From: Promethearchaeota archaeon
Lineage (GTDB): Archaea; Asgardarchaeota; Lokiarchaeia; Helarchaeales; RDOG01
Assembly: GCA_011365055.1 (NCBI GenBank)
Contig: RDOG01000032.1
Span: 1 to 28,950 of the forward strand
Reading direction: 5' to 3'
DNA length: 28,950 nt
A model generated the notes under the pieces. That model did not search any database, was not told where the DNA came from, and saw nothing but the letters and a program-made list of their open reading frames with translations. Shown piece after piece: positions 16,582 to 24,174 of this stretch (the stretch's first letter is position 1; each line of letters starts with the position of its first letter). The translations under genes were made by a program, and so were the position numbers.

Positions 16582-16896
16582 TTAATCCATTGGAGTTAAA
16601 GTCCGTTCTAACTTTATAATTTGGTTCAATAAATTTACGAAAAAACCAAGGTATAAATATGAAAATAAGAACTCAAAAATAATTTCACAAATGATCATCA
16701 GCACTATCGGCATAAACATAACTCATAAAGATTCCAACCAATAATTTATTAATGGAACCATATGATATAAGTTACTATTTAACGTTAAACTGGATGTATT
16801 TAAACCAAGGATCGACATGGCAATATTCATTACTATAGAAATAGCATTTATCATTATCAGAAATAATATCCACAGTTTCTTTTCATAGTTTTCCAT
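16582..16896 (-). pseudogene. Small two-TM membrane protein interrupted by in-frame TGA
   Basis: An ATG at 16896, preceded by GAGTGATTAAAG, opens a 57-codon hydrophobic frame ending at TGA (16725-16723). The same frame continues past the TGA without further stops for 46 more codons (GTT, ATG ...) to TAA at 16582. Both halves look like one protein: an N-terminal span (KKLWILFLIMINAISIVMNI), a loop, then VMFMPIVLMIICEIIFEFLF and a charged tail. The TGA could be a TGG (Trp) mutated to stop, a sequencing error, or a recoded codon such as selenocysteine. If the stop is real, only a 57-aa product is made. Confidence 0.5.
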
Positions 16897-17112
16897 CTTT
16901 AATCACTCTTAAAGAAACATAATCCTTCATTTTTTTTATGGGATAATGAAGTTTTTTCTAAAATTTTTTATTTTTGTTGAATATGATAAATTGAAAACAA
17001 ATTCACTAACCAGGTTAATAGAAATCGTATTAAGTAATTGAATTATTATCCCCCATTTAATCCTTGGACAATATTTCTAATAAATTTCAAAAAAAGGAAT
17101 TATTTTTTCATA
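16897..17112. other. Intergenic, no gene seen
   Basis: The region is AT-rich. GGGATAAT (about 16939-16946) and ATTATCCCCC (about 17043-17052) are imperfectly complementary over 8 bases about 100 bases apart, which is weak evidence for structure. Nothing else is supported. Confidence 0.3.
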
Positions 17113-17859
17113 TTACATCAACATCTTAATTAACGTTGATAAATTGAAAATTATAATACTCGATTCATTTTTAGTCTTAAAATTTGATTTATAAAACGAA
17201 TTACCTTGATTTTGATTAATTTGTTCACGTTTAATTGTAATAGAATGAATTCCTGCAGTTTTTGCAGCAATAGAATCTATGTTTTCATCACCTATATAAA
17301 TACAATTATTTGGATGAAGTCCTATTTCTTTTAAAGCGAATGAGAAAATACTCGGATCAGGCTTTTTGACTCCCACATCCGCAGAAATGACAATTGAATC
17401 AAAGAAATTTCTAAGATTTAAGTTAGCCAAAAGAGAATAAACGTGAGGTGGATGATCAAAATTTGAAATTAATGCAAGTGCATACTGTTGCTTTAATGTT
17501 TTAAGTACAATAATCGCTTCAGGATCGAGTGTCATGTGTTCTTGCCAGGCATCAAGGCAAGCTAAAGCAATTTCTTTTATATCTTTTTCTTCTAACGTCA
17601 ACCCTATATCATTACAAAGAGATATAATACGGTGCTCAAATACGGTAAATTTCTTTTTCTGAATCATTGGTTCTTGCTTTCCAAAAAAATTATCACATTT
17701 AATCTTAAATTCTGATTTTGATAAATTAAGACCACGATTTTTCAAGTTATCAAAGAAAGTTGAAAACCAATGGGTCCATGCACTGGCGAGATCTTCACAT
17801 ATTAAAAGTGTTCCATATAAATCAAAGAAAATTGCTTTAATATCTGATTTATCTATCAT
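17113..17859 (-). CDS. HAD-superfamily hydrolase
   Basis: This 248-residue haloacid dehalogenase-like hydrolase has all four motifs: motif I FFDLYGTLL (nucleophile Asp13), motif II LISNFD, the motif III Lys in VKKPDPSIF, and motif IV YIGDENIDS (GDxxxxD). The helical cap lies between residues ~20 and ~105 (C1 type). The residue two after the nucleophile is Tyr rather than the Asp acid/base of phosphatases, as in L-2-haloacid dehalogenases (DxYGT). The substrate is unknown. The last ~35 residues are Ser/Asn/Lys-rich. No Shine-Dalgarno is seen, so a leaderless start is possible. It is divergent from the V4R-type gene. Confidence 0.9.
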   Translation of the reverse strand: MIDKSDIKAIFFDLYGTLLICEDLASAWTHWFSTFFDNLKNRGLNLSKSEFKIKCDNFFGKQEPMIQKKKFTVFEHRIISLCNDIGLTLEEKDIKEIALACLDAWQEHMTLDPEAIIVLKTLKQQYALALISNFDHPPHVYSLLANLNLRNFFDSIVISADVGVKKPDPSIFSFALKEIGLHPNNCIYIGDENIDSIAAKTAGIHSITIKREQINQNQGNSFYKSNFKTKNESSIIIFNLSTLIKMLM

Positions 17860-17962
17860 TTTGATTCAATTTAATTTAAAAAATATTAATTTTATCCTTA
17901 ATTTTTTTTAAGTTATTTGTATTTGAAAGATGATGTGATTATTTGTATAAAAAAGTGCACAT

Positions 17963-17990
17963 GTTTATATTTAAGGGAGGATTATATATC
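17963..17990 (+). promoter_or_regulatory. TATA-like elements upstream of the V4R-type gene
   Basis: GTTTATATTTAAG (17963-17975) and ATTATATATC (17981-17990) are TATA-like and lie 50-80 bases before the ATG at 18041, after a GTGCAC palindrome (17955-17960). The leader would hold the AAGGAG Shine-Dalgarno. Confidence 0.35.
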
Positions 17991-18040
17991 TAACCCATAA
18001 TCTAGTAAATTAAATTATGAGGTAAGGAGTTGTTCGGAAA

Positions 18041-18547
18041 ATGGTCCAAGAATCTAGAGGTACAAATATTATTGCAGTTAAAACTAAAATAGTAAATCCA
18101 AAAATGATTTTTGATAAAATTAAAGAATATTCTTATAATAATCTTGATCCTAACAAGTGGTATCCAATGAAACAGTTTACTATGCTTACAGATTATATTG
18201 AAAAGTATTTAAGTGGAACAGTTCTCAAAAATATTGGAAGTGCAATCATCCCTGAAATGAAAAACGCTGGAATTTTACCTCAATTGACACCATTAGATTT
18301 TTTAAAAGCGCTACCTCAAATATATTTAGAAGGCAGTAGGGGTAATAATATCGGGCAATGGAAACTCATTAAGGAAGAAGAAAATCATGTTATAATTGAA
18401 AATTCCACAATGCATAATTGTATATTAGAAGAAGGTGTTATAATGGGAGGCCTTAAGGCATATGGTGCAAGGTACATGAAAGTAACACAATCTAAATGCA
18501 TGAAAAAAGGCGATAATGTTTGTAAGTTTGATATTGTGTGGAAATAA
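18041..18547 (+). CDS. V4R-type small-molecule-binding domain protein
   Basis: This is a 168-residue single-domain protein. The C-terminal ~60 residues have the 4-vinyl reductase (V4R) / HNOB-like ending: a GGLKAYGARYMKVTQSKC segment, then KKGDNVCKFDIVW with C153 and C161 flanking a turn. The N-terminus holds the helical half (WYPMKQFTMLTDYIEKYLSG). V4R domains bind hydrophobic or haem-like ligands and act in sensing or tetrapyrrole/hydrocarbon chemistry. The ligand here is unknown. AAGGAG lies 14 bases before the ATG with GGAAA nearer. It is monocistronic with its own promoter and a strong hairpin terminator. Confidence 0.7.
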   Translation: MVQESRGTNIIAVKTKIVNPKMIFDKIKEYSYNNLDPNKWYPMKQFTMLTDYIEKYLSGTVLKNIGSAIIPEMKNAGILPQLTPLDFLKALPQIYLEGSRGNNIGQWKLIKEEENHVIIENSTMHNCILEEGVIMGGLKAYGARYMKVTQSKCMKKGDNVCKFDIVWK

Positions 18548-18585
18548 AGTTAAAATCGTGTGGAAATAAAGTTGAAATCGTGTGG
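18536..18585 (+). repeat. 22-bp tandem repeat covering the V4R-type stop codon
   Basis: GTGTGG recurs at 18536, 18558 and 18580, exactly 22 bases apart. Each of the first two units carries GTGTGGAAATAAAGTT, that is, the last codons (Val-Trp-Lys) and the TAA. The third copy has drifted to GTGTGGAATTAA and forms the left arm of the terminator. Confidence 0.85.
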
Positions 18586-18612
18586 AATTAAAATATTCCA
18601 CATTTTTTTTTA
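18581..18612 (+). terminator. Hairpin plus poly-T terminator
   Basis: TGTGGAAT (18581-18588) pairs perfectly with ATTCCACA (18595-18602) around a 6-base loop, followed directly by a T run from 18603. This is the clearest hairpin-type terminator in the window. It lies 34 bases after the V4R-type stop. Confidence 0.8.
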
Positions 18613-18651
18613 AGAAATATGAATGAAAAATAAATTAAAATTTATAAAATT

Positions 18652-19206
18652 TTAAAGTATTTTAATCTCACCCGTTTCAAGAATATATTTCATTCCTATA
18701 ATTTTAAGTTGACCTTTTTCTTTTAATTCTTTAATAGCTGGACTGTTTTCAAGGATGTCTTCAATGACACACTTTACATTCTCTTCAATAGTTTCCTCTA
18801 TATCCTTATTTGGAATTTTCTTCAAAGCTGGTTTAATTTTATCTACAATGTAATCTATACTATTTCCCTCTTCAGATTTTCTCTGGCAAGCTGCTGTAAC
18901 TGCCCCGCATTTTGAGTGTCCTAAAATAACTAAAAGAGGAGTATGACAGTGAATAATTCCATACTCGATGCTTCCAAGAACAGATTTATCTGTTATATTT
19001 CCTGCAACCCTAATAATAAAAAGTTCTCCCAAATTTGTATCAAAAATATATTCTGGGATCACTCGAGAATCACTACATGTAATTATTGTTGCAAAGGGAG
19101 TTTGACCTTCCAATAATTCAGCCCTTCTTTCTATAAAATCTTTTTTAATGGGTTGATTTTTAATAAATCTTAGATTTCCATCTTTTAATCGTTCCAATTC
19201 ATTCAT
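18652..19206 (-). CDS. Beta-class carbonic anhydrase
   Basis: This is a 184-residue beta-carbonic anhydrase catalysing reversible hydration of CO2 to bicarbonate in the cytosol. The zinc ligands are C44 (in ITCSDSRV, with the D46/R48 dyad), H97 and C100 (GHSKCGAV). The oligomer strand LFIIRVAGN and the C-terminal IIGMKYILETGEIKIL are typical. The ligand spacing and length fit the compact prokaryotic (plant-type) clade. AAGTGAT lies 7 bases before the ATG. It is convergent with the V4R-type gene and separated from it by the hairpin terminator. It probably supplies bicarbonate for carboxylation or supports pH balance. Confidence 0.95.
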   Translation of the reverse strand: MNELERLKDGNLRFIKNQPIKKDFIERRAELLEGQTPFATIITCSDSRVIPEYIFDTNLGELFIIRVAGNITDKSVLGSIEYGIIHCHTPLLVILGHSKCGAVTAACQRKSEEGNSIDYIVDKIKPALKKIPNKDIEETIEENVKCVIEDILENSPAIKELKEKGQLKIIGMKYILETGEIKIL

Positions 19207-19395
19207 TTATAATCACTTCAAAGATTAAATTACAAAATATCTTATTATCTTTTAATTTGAAAATTACTGACTTTTTAGAACAGATAATTAGAAGTAAATA
19301 ATAAAATCAATTTATTTTTTTTTGAATGTATTTATTATATGGATTTTAATGCATTATATCCAAAAGAATTAGTCTATTTTCTTTTCAAATTGTCT

Positions 19396-19404
19396 AAAAA
19401 AAAA
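19396..19404 (-). terminator. Poly-T terminator after the coiled-coil gene
   Basis: Nine A on the plus strand read as T9 on the minus strand, six bases after the stop codon at 19411. Confidence 0.5.
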
Positions 19405-19410
19405 GAAAAA

Positions 19411-20427
19411 TTAAGCCCATTCACGACCGCAGTCCATGCATCTATTTTTTTTAGCATATACGGGTTGGCCTGCAGCAACTGTTAATATTTTAGTTCTATC
19501 TTGTTCATGCTTGATTCTTCTACCACCACAATTAGGACAAGCAGTTTCACCAGTTGTCATTCCAGGAACAATAGCGGGTTTTTTTACCTTTAAACCAGAA
19601 GATATCACGTGATCAACTTCTTTGGGTGTCAATTCAACAACTTTTTGTTCTAGATCTCGAATTTTATCATTTAATTCCGATATTTGATCCTTAGTATCAT
19701 TTAGAGCACTATTCAAATCTTCGATTTCTTTTTCTTTTTCTGGTAAAATTGAGAGTTTTTGTTTAGAATCTTCTAAAGATTTCTCAAGATCTACATTTTT
19801 TTCTAAAAGATCAATAATTTTTTGCTTTATGCCGTTAAGTTCTTCATTCTTGACAGTTAACATCGCTTGAATCGAAGATACTTGATCTTCTAAATTCTGA
19901 TTTTTTGATTTTGAAGCTTGAAAGTCAGATTTTACATCATTAAACTCCTTATCCTTCTCTCCCAAGGAAGCTTGAAGGGAAGAAACTTGATCTTCTAAAT
20001 CTTGATTTTTTGATTTTGAAGCTTGAAAATCAGATTTTACATCATTAAACTCCTTATCCTTCTCTCCCAAGGAAGCTTGAAGGGAGGTAACTTGATTTTC
20101 TAAATCTTGATTTTTTGATTTTGAAGCTTGAAAGTCAGATTTTACTTCATTTAACTCCTTATCCTTCTCTCCTAAGGAAGCTTGAAGGGAAGAAACTTGA
20201 TCTTCTAAATCTTGATTTTTTGATTTCAAAACTTGAAAATCAGATTTTATATCATCTAATTCCTTATCTTTATTCCTTAAAGAAATTTTAACAGAAGATA
20301 ATTCTTCTTCTAAATCTTCAATTTTTGAATTTTTGTCTTGTATCTCCTTTTGACTTTCTTCTTGTAGTCTCTTTAATTCATTTGATAATTCTGTATATCT
20401 TATAATTGAATGATCTTGATCTGACAT
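19411..20427 (-). CDS. Coiled-coil protein with C-terminal zinc ribbon
   Basis: In this 338-residue protein, residues ~15-275 form one long parallel-type coiled coil with clear heptads. Residues 61-200 are four copies of a 35-residue unit (KSDFQASKSKNQDLE as marker), exactly five heptads each. Residues ~290-338 are a zinc ribbon with CPNCGG and CMDCGREW pairs about 30 residues apart, containing DRTKILTVAAGQPVYAKKNRC, which resembles TFIIS/Rpb9-type ribbons. The coil probably makes a rod-like dimer with paired ribbons at one end. AAGTGA lies 8 bases before the ATG. No partner gene is adjacent. Function is unknown; a scaffold or nucleic-acid tether is inference. Confidence 0.85.
   Translation of the reverse strand: MSDQDHSIIRYTELSNELKRLQEESQKEIQDKNSKIEDLEEELSSVKISLRNKDKELDDIKSDFQVLKSKNQDLEDQVSSLQASLGEKDKELNEVKSDFQASKSKNQDLENQVTSLQASLGEKDKEFNDVKSDFQASKSKNQDLEDQVSSLQASLGEKDKEFNDVKSDFQASKSKNQNLEDQVSSIQAMLTVKNEELNGIKQKIIDLLEKNVDLEKSLEDSKQKLSILPEKEKEIEDLNSALNDTKDQISELNDKIRDLEQKVVELTPKEVDHVISSGLKVKKPAIVPGMTTGETACPNCGGRRIKHEQDRTKILTVAAGQPVYAKKNRCMDCGREWA
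19828..20247 (-). repeat. Four 105-bp in-frame tandem repeats
   Basis: The KSDF codons recur at residues 61, 96, 131 and 166 of the coiled-coil protein, a period of 35 residues (105 bases). The middle copies are nearly identical at DNA level, while the outer ones have diverged. A more decayed unit precedes the array (residues ~36-60). Confidence 0.9.
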
Positions 20428-20817
20428 TTTTTTTCACTTGATTATTTTTATTAGATTTATTCTTAGAGATATCAATCAGCCATTTATTTTAAACTTGTAT
20501 AGGTCTAATATCGTTGAAGTCCAATCAAAAATTAGTTTATTTCTTTAGAAATTAATAACTCAGATATCTGGAAAAAAAGATATTATATGTTATTATAATA
20601 GTATTTTGTATTTTTACAAAAAATAAATAAGTGAAGAAAAAAGTGACAGTTAAGAAACAGTCTGAAGATGAGTAGAGAGATTTGGAAAAAGATATCACGC
20701 AAATTAATAAAAAAAATTATGCTTCAGGTGAAAAAATTTGATTTTTTATAAAAACGAAATATAACAAGCTAATATATCAAAATTTATCAATTAAATTCAA
20801 GAAATTAATTAGCATAA
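20428..20817. other. Intergenic region with a decayed short frame
   Basis: On the plus strand, a GTG at 20631 opens KKKVTVKKQSEDE, meets TAG at 20673, then continues in frame as RDLEKDITQINKKNYASGEK before TGA at 20739. The composition is that of a coiled-coil or SHOCT-like tail, suggesting a remnant whose TTG (Leu) became TAG. Otherwise the region is AT-rich without a gene. Confidence 0.3.
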
Positions 20818-21477
20818 TTATAAAAAAAGGTTAACTTTATGTGAGATTTCATAATTTTTTCTATTCCATTCCATAAATATTTTATTTTCTTCATGGTTAT
20901 AAAAAGAAGGACCGTCAAGATATGTAATCCAATTATCAGAATCAAGAGGAATGCTTGATAAATAACTTGCTATTGAACCTATAATTGCATCATGGCTAAT
21001 ATATAATACAATTCCACTGAATTCCTTCAAATCACTTATTACTTCATTTAAAAAATGCTTTACGGCTTCATTTATTTCTATTAATCCCGGCAAATTTTCA
21101 CCATTAACTAACTTTTGAACTAAATTCAATATCCCTATATCTAAAAATGTTTTAAAAGCAATTTTTTCATCGCTTACAAATACTCCAGGATCTCCTAATT
21201 TTTTCGAATAGATTATGGAACAATCTGATTGGGCACCATTAATAATTGCTTTTGCAGTTTGAACACATCGCTTTATTGGACTTGTTTTAATTACATCAAT
21301 TTTTTTATTTAATTTTAAAAGTCTCTCTCCAAATGAATACGCATCTTTTTTTCCTTGCTCTGTCAGTAAACATTTAAAATCATCTCTCGGATCTGAAGAA
21401 TAATCTCTTTCAGCGTGTCTAAGCAATAATATATTCGGGTGATTGTTATTTTTTAATGATTCCCAGTTAAAATTCAT
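20818..21477 (-). CDS. Histidine phosphatase-family protein
   Basis: This 219-residue protein belongs to the histidine phosphatase (phosphoglycerate mutase-like) superfamily. The catalytic RHAERD motif holds the phosphorylated H21 with R20, a second Arg is in TSPIKRCVQTA, and the distal catalytic His is in YISHDAIIGSIASYL. The proton-donor region lies in the ~80-110 stretch. The substrate is not predictable; the family covers sugar-phosphate mutases, phosphatases and SixA-like enzymes. GTGATGATGA lies just before the ATG. It is divergent from the PH-like/zinc-ribbon gene, with 135 bases between the starts for both promoters. Confidence 0.88.
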   Translation of the reverse strand: MNFNWESLKNNNHPNILLLRHAERDYSSDPRDDFKCLLTEQGKKDAYSFGERLLKLNKKIDVIKTSPIKRCVQTAKAIINGAQSDCSIIYSKKLGDPGVFVSDEKIAFKTFLDIGILNLVQKLVNGENLPGLIEINEAVKHFLNEVISDLKEFSGIVLYISHDAIIGSIASYLSSIPLDSDNWITYLDGPSFYNHEENKIFMEWNRKNYEISHKVNLFL

Positions 21478-21612
21478 TCATCATCACAAATTCTTTGAGA
21501 AATTATTATAAAATTAGATAATTACTAAATGAATTTTATCATTCTCAGATAAATATAAGAAATTGAATATGATAAAAATAATTAAGGAATATTTGATCTC
21601 TTGGGGATTCGC

Positions 21613-22149
21613 ATGGAAAAAATTAAAGAATTTATCGAATTAAGACCTGGAGAAGTCATTAAAGATCATTTTAAGACTCAAAAAAATCTCTTGGCGTTAC
21701 CTGAAGTTCAGGGTGATTATGGATATCTCGTCTTGACAAATTACAGGCTTTTATTCTTGGAACAGAAAGGTGCGTTTGAATTTAAATACGTATTGAAGCA
21801 TGCTTACGACTTGGAAAAAATTGATGAAATATACACGAGTGGAAAAGTATTCAAGCATATTGAATTGATGGGTCGAAAATTCTACATAACAGATGCTGGT
21901 CATCTTAAAGTGAAAGAACTTATACAAAATGAAATGAAGCGATTGAAATCCAGCTTTCAAGAAGAATCGGATCCCAGTCTCCAAAAAATCTTGATAAAAC
22001 GGCAAGTGAAGGTGATCCCTGTCTTGCCACAAAAATGCCCGAGTTGTGGGGCTGCAATAACACATAACACGGTAAAATGGAGCGGTCCTATGAGTGCAAC
22101 ATGTAATTATTGCGAAGGAATGATATATTTGGATGAGAAGGAGATTTAA
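21613..22149 (+). CDS. PH-like (GRAM-type) protein with C-terminal zinc ribbon
   Basis: This is a 178-residue soluble protein. Residues ~1-110 form a PH/GRAM-like beta barrel with closing helix; its YGYLVLTNYRLLFLEQ closely matches the same segment of the 730-aa SPFH-operon protein. A linker follows, then a zinc ribbon with CPSCGA and CNYCEG pairs 21 residues apart. It is thus a reduced version of the large membrane protein: the same ends without the membrane and beta-sandwich middle. The frame extends to TTG at 21601, but GGGGATT lies four bases before the ATG at 21613. It may bind lipid or another protein; the function is unknown. Confidence 0.8.
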   Translation: MEKIKEFIELRPGEVIKDHFKTQKNLLALPEVQGDYGYLVLTNYRLLFLEQKGAFEFKYVLKHAYDLEKIDEIYTSGKVFKHIELMGRKFYITDAGHLKVKELIQNEMKRLKSSFQEESDPSLQKILIKRQVKVIPVLPQKCPSCGAAITHNTVKWSGPMSATCNYCEGMIYLDEKEI

Positions 22150-22255
22150 CTTTTAAATTTAATATTATTTTGGATTTTCTAGGATAAATAAGGTTCAGTA
22201 ACTTACATTTATATCAGCTATTGTTACAATTTTAAGATATAATTCATATAGAATT

Positions 22256-22266
22256 AAAAAAAAAAA
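22256..22266 (-). terminator. Poly-T run downstream of the CxxC-x17-CxxC gene
   Basis: Eleven A on the plus strand read as T11 on the minus strand, 62 bases after the stop at 22329. It is a likely termination site. No gene is seen between 22150 and 22328. Confidence 0.35.
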
Positions 22267-22328
22267 TTAACGTTCTATTCAATTCTAATAGAAACAGCTA
22301 ATTATTCTTAAATTCAAATTTTATTGTA

Positions 22329-22481
22329 TTAATACCTTCTAGGACGTCTTTTTTTATAGCATTCCTGGCAATAAACTGGTCTGGTTCCATCTGGTTTGAA
22401 AGGAACTTCTGTAGTTTGACCGCAATCAGCACAAACAACGCTGTGCATTTCTCTAGGACCGCTATCTCTTCTATAACTCAT
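22329..22481 (-). CDS. CxxC-x17-CxxC zinc-ribbon microprotein
   Basis: A 50-residue basic protein with one zinc ribbon: CADC, exactly 17 residues (including EVPFKPDGTRPVY), then CQEC, ending YKKRRPRRY. This matches the small CxxC-x17-CxxC family known from archaea and candidate phyla bacteria, whose PFKP..G.RPVYC core is conserved. It is likely a zinc-binding adapter that contacts nucleic acid or ribosome through the basic tail; this role is inference. AGGTG lies 6 bases before the ATG. It is a single-gene unit in an otherwise empty 600-base gap. Confidence 0.85.
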   Translation of the reverse strand: MSYRRDSGPREMHSVVCADCGQTTEVPFKPDGTRPVYCQECYKKRRPRRY

Positions 22482-22776
22482 TATTTACACCTAATTTCTT
22501 CGGACACAGAGAATGTGTTAAATTTTTCAAAAAAAGCAAAAAAATAATTTCAATCAACTGTTTCCTTTGATAAAAATAAAGAATATGCTTTTTAAACATT
22601 TTCAATTTAAGCGTAAAAAAATCTTAGAAATATTTTATAATTTGTTCTTTTACCAAAATAGTTGTGGAATCGTAGAAATCTCTATTTTTTTATAATTTCT
22701 AAATTATTAATTAATTTTGTCTAAAAAATCCTTACTAAATGCATAAATTGATAAATCAACCTACAATTTGACAAAT

Positions 22777-24036
22777 ATGGTTATTGAAAAAGGGTTCTCC
22801 CAAAGATTAGATGATAAATTAACTCTGAAGATCGCATCAACTAAAGAAGAATTTAATAAAATTCTCGAGTTAAACATAAAAGTACATGGAGATATTATTA
22901 AAAGTTACATTGAGCGAATTTTTTTGGGGCACCCAAATAACAATGAAATCTTTTGGCTATACATAGAAGATAAAAAGCAAGAAAAAGCCGTCTCTGCATT
23001 GACATTATGTCCACTTGCATGGAGAATGGGTAATCAAAACATCTCAGTCTGCGAAATGGCGTTTGTCGGAACTTTGAAGGAATATAGGAGTCAAGGACTT
23101 ATTCAAAAGCTAAATATATTGTATGAAGAATTAATGAAAGAAAAAAAATTTTTATTTTCCGTTATAAGAGGAATACCCTATTATTATAGACGATTTGGTT
23201 ATGAATATGTATTACCTCTTGACGAAAGAATTTTATTACCTTGTCAAAAGGTTCCAAAAGATGAATTAGCTAATCTCTCGATACGAAAAGCAGAAAAAAA
23301 AGATATTGATTTTATTTCAATTCATTATAATGAATTTTACAAGAAATATTACATAACAAACAAGTTTGATGAAGCTAGTTTTGTTTTCAAATTTATGAAT
23401 GAAAAATATGATGATAATAAGCGTTCATGCTTTATAATAGAAGAGAATAACGAGCCTACTAGTTATTTTACCTTTGGTAAATCTTATGATGGAAAAGGGT
23501 ATCAAATTAATGTCTCTTCGGCAAATCAGGAACTAATGATAAAAATTATTCAATTTGTAAGCAAGTATTATCAAGAAAATGAAGAGATTCACTTTTATGT
23601 TAGGCATGATAGCATGTTTGGGCAATTTTTAATCAAAATTGGAGGAGAAAAAAATTTTATTTATGGATGGCAAGTTAAAGTTCTGGATTTTAACTTATTA
23701 TTTAAGACACTCAAGCCAATTCTAGAACGTAGATTAAAAAATACGATTTATGAGGGAATGTCAAGAAAAATAGTGATAAGTAATTATAAAATTAATATCG
23801 TATTAAAATTCATTAATGGTTTAATAACGAATATTCAATTAGATGATGGTTATCCGCTAGAGGATAGAGCTGATGTCCAAATTCCAAGCATGGCATTATT
23901 AAAATTATTATTAGGTGACAATTCAATCGAAGAAATCAATTTCATTATTAAAGATGCGATGGTGAAAAGAGAGTCATTATCAATAATTAATGTATTATTC
24001 CCTAAAAAAAAGTCTTTACCAGATAGTTATTACTAA
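22777..24036 (+). CDS. Eis-like GNAT N-acetyltransferase
   Basis: This 419-residue protein has the Eis-family layout. An N-terminal GNAT domain (~1-150) carries MAFVGTLKEYRSQGLIQKL, a variant of the acetyl-CoA loop V.....YRgqGi, and YYRRFGYEYV. A second, divergent GNAT domain spans ~165-300. A sterol carrier protein-like C-terminal domain follows (FINGLITNIQLDDG, then IPSMALLKLLLG). Eis-type enzymes acetylate amines on small molecules or protein lysines. The length matches the family (~400). The frame opens with TTG at 22768, but the ATG at 22777 is preferred; no Shine-Dalgarno is seen, so it may be leaderless. Confidence 0.85.
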   Translation: MVIEKGFSQRLDDKLTLKIASTKEEFNKILELNIKVHGDIIKSYIERIFLGHPNNNEIFWLYIEDKKQEKAVSALTLCPLAWRMGNQNISVCEMAFVGTLKEYRSQGLIQKLNILYEELMKEKKFLFSVIRGIPYYYRRFGYEYVLPLDERILLPCQKVPKDELANLSIRKAEKKDIDFISIHYNEFYKKYYITNKFDEASFVFKFMNEKYDDNKRSCFIIEENNEPTSYFTFGKSYDGKGYQINVSSANQELMIKIIQFVSKYYQENEEIHFYVRHDSMFGQFLIKIGGEKNFIYGWQVKVLDFNLLFKTLKPILERRLKNTIYEGMSRKIVISNYKINIVLKFINGLITNIQLDDGYPLEDRADVQIPSMALLKLLLGDNSIEEINFIIKDAMVKRESLSIINVLFPKKKSLPDSYY

Positions 24037-24174
24037 CAACGTGTACTTTTAATTTTGATCAACAAAAACAAGCTCATTACTTTTTCGTATATCAATTTAG
24101 AAAATACACAATATTAAATTTGATGAAATATTATATTTTAAAGACGATTAAAAATCATTATAGGGAGTTATAAC

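Noticed and set aside
20631..20741. Pyrrolysine-type readthrough at TAG
   Set aside because: The frame is tiny and of low complexity; simple decay explains it better, and nothing in the window supports recoding.
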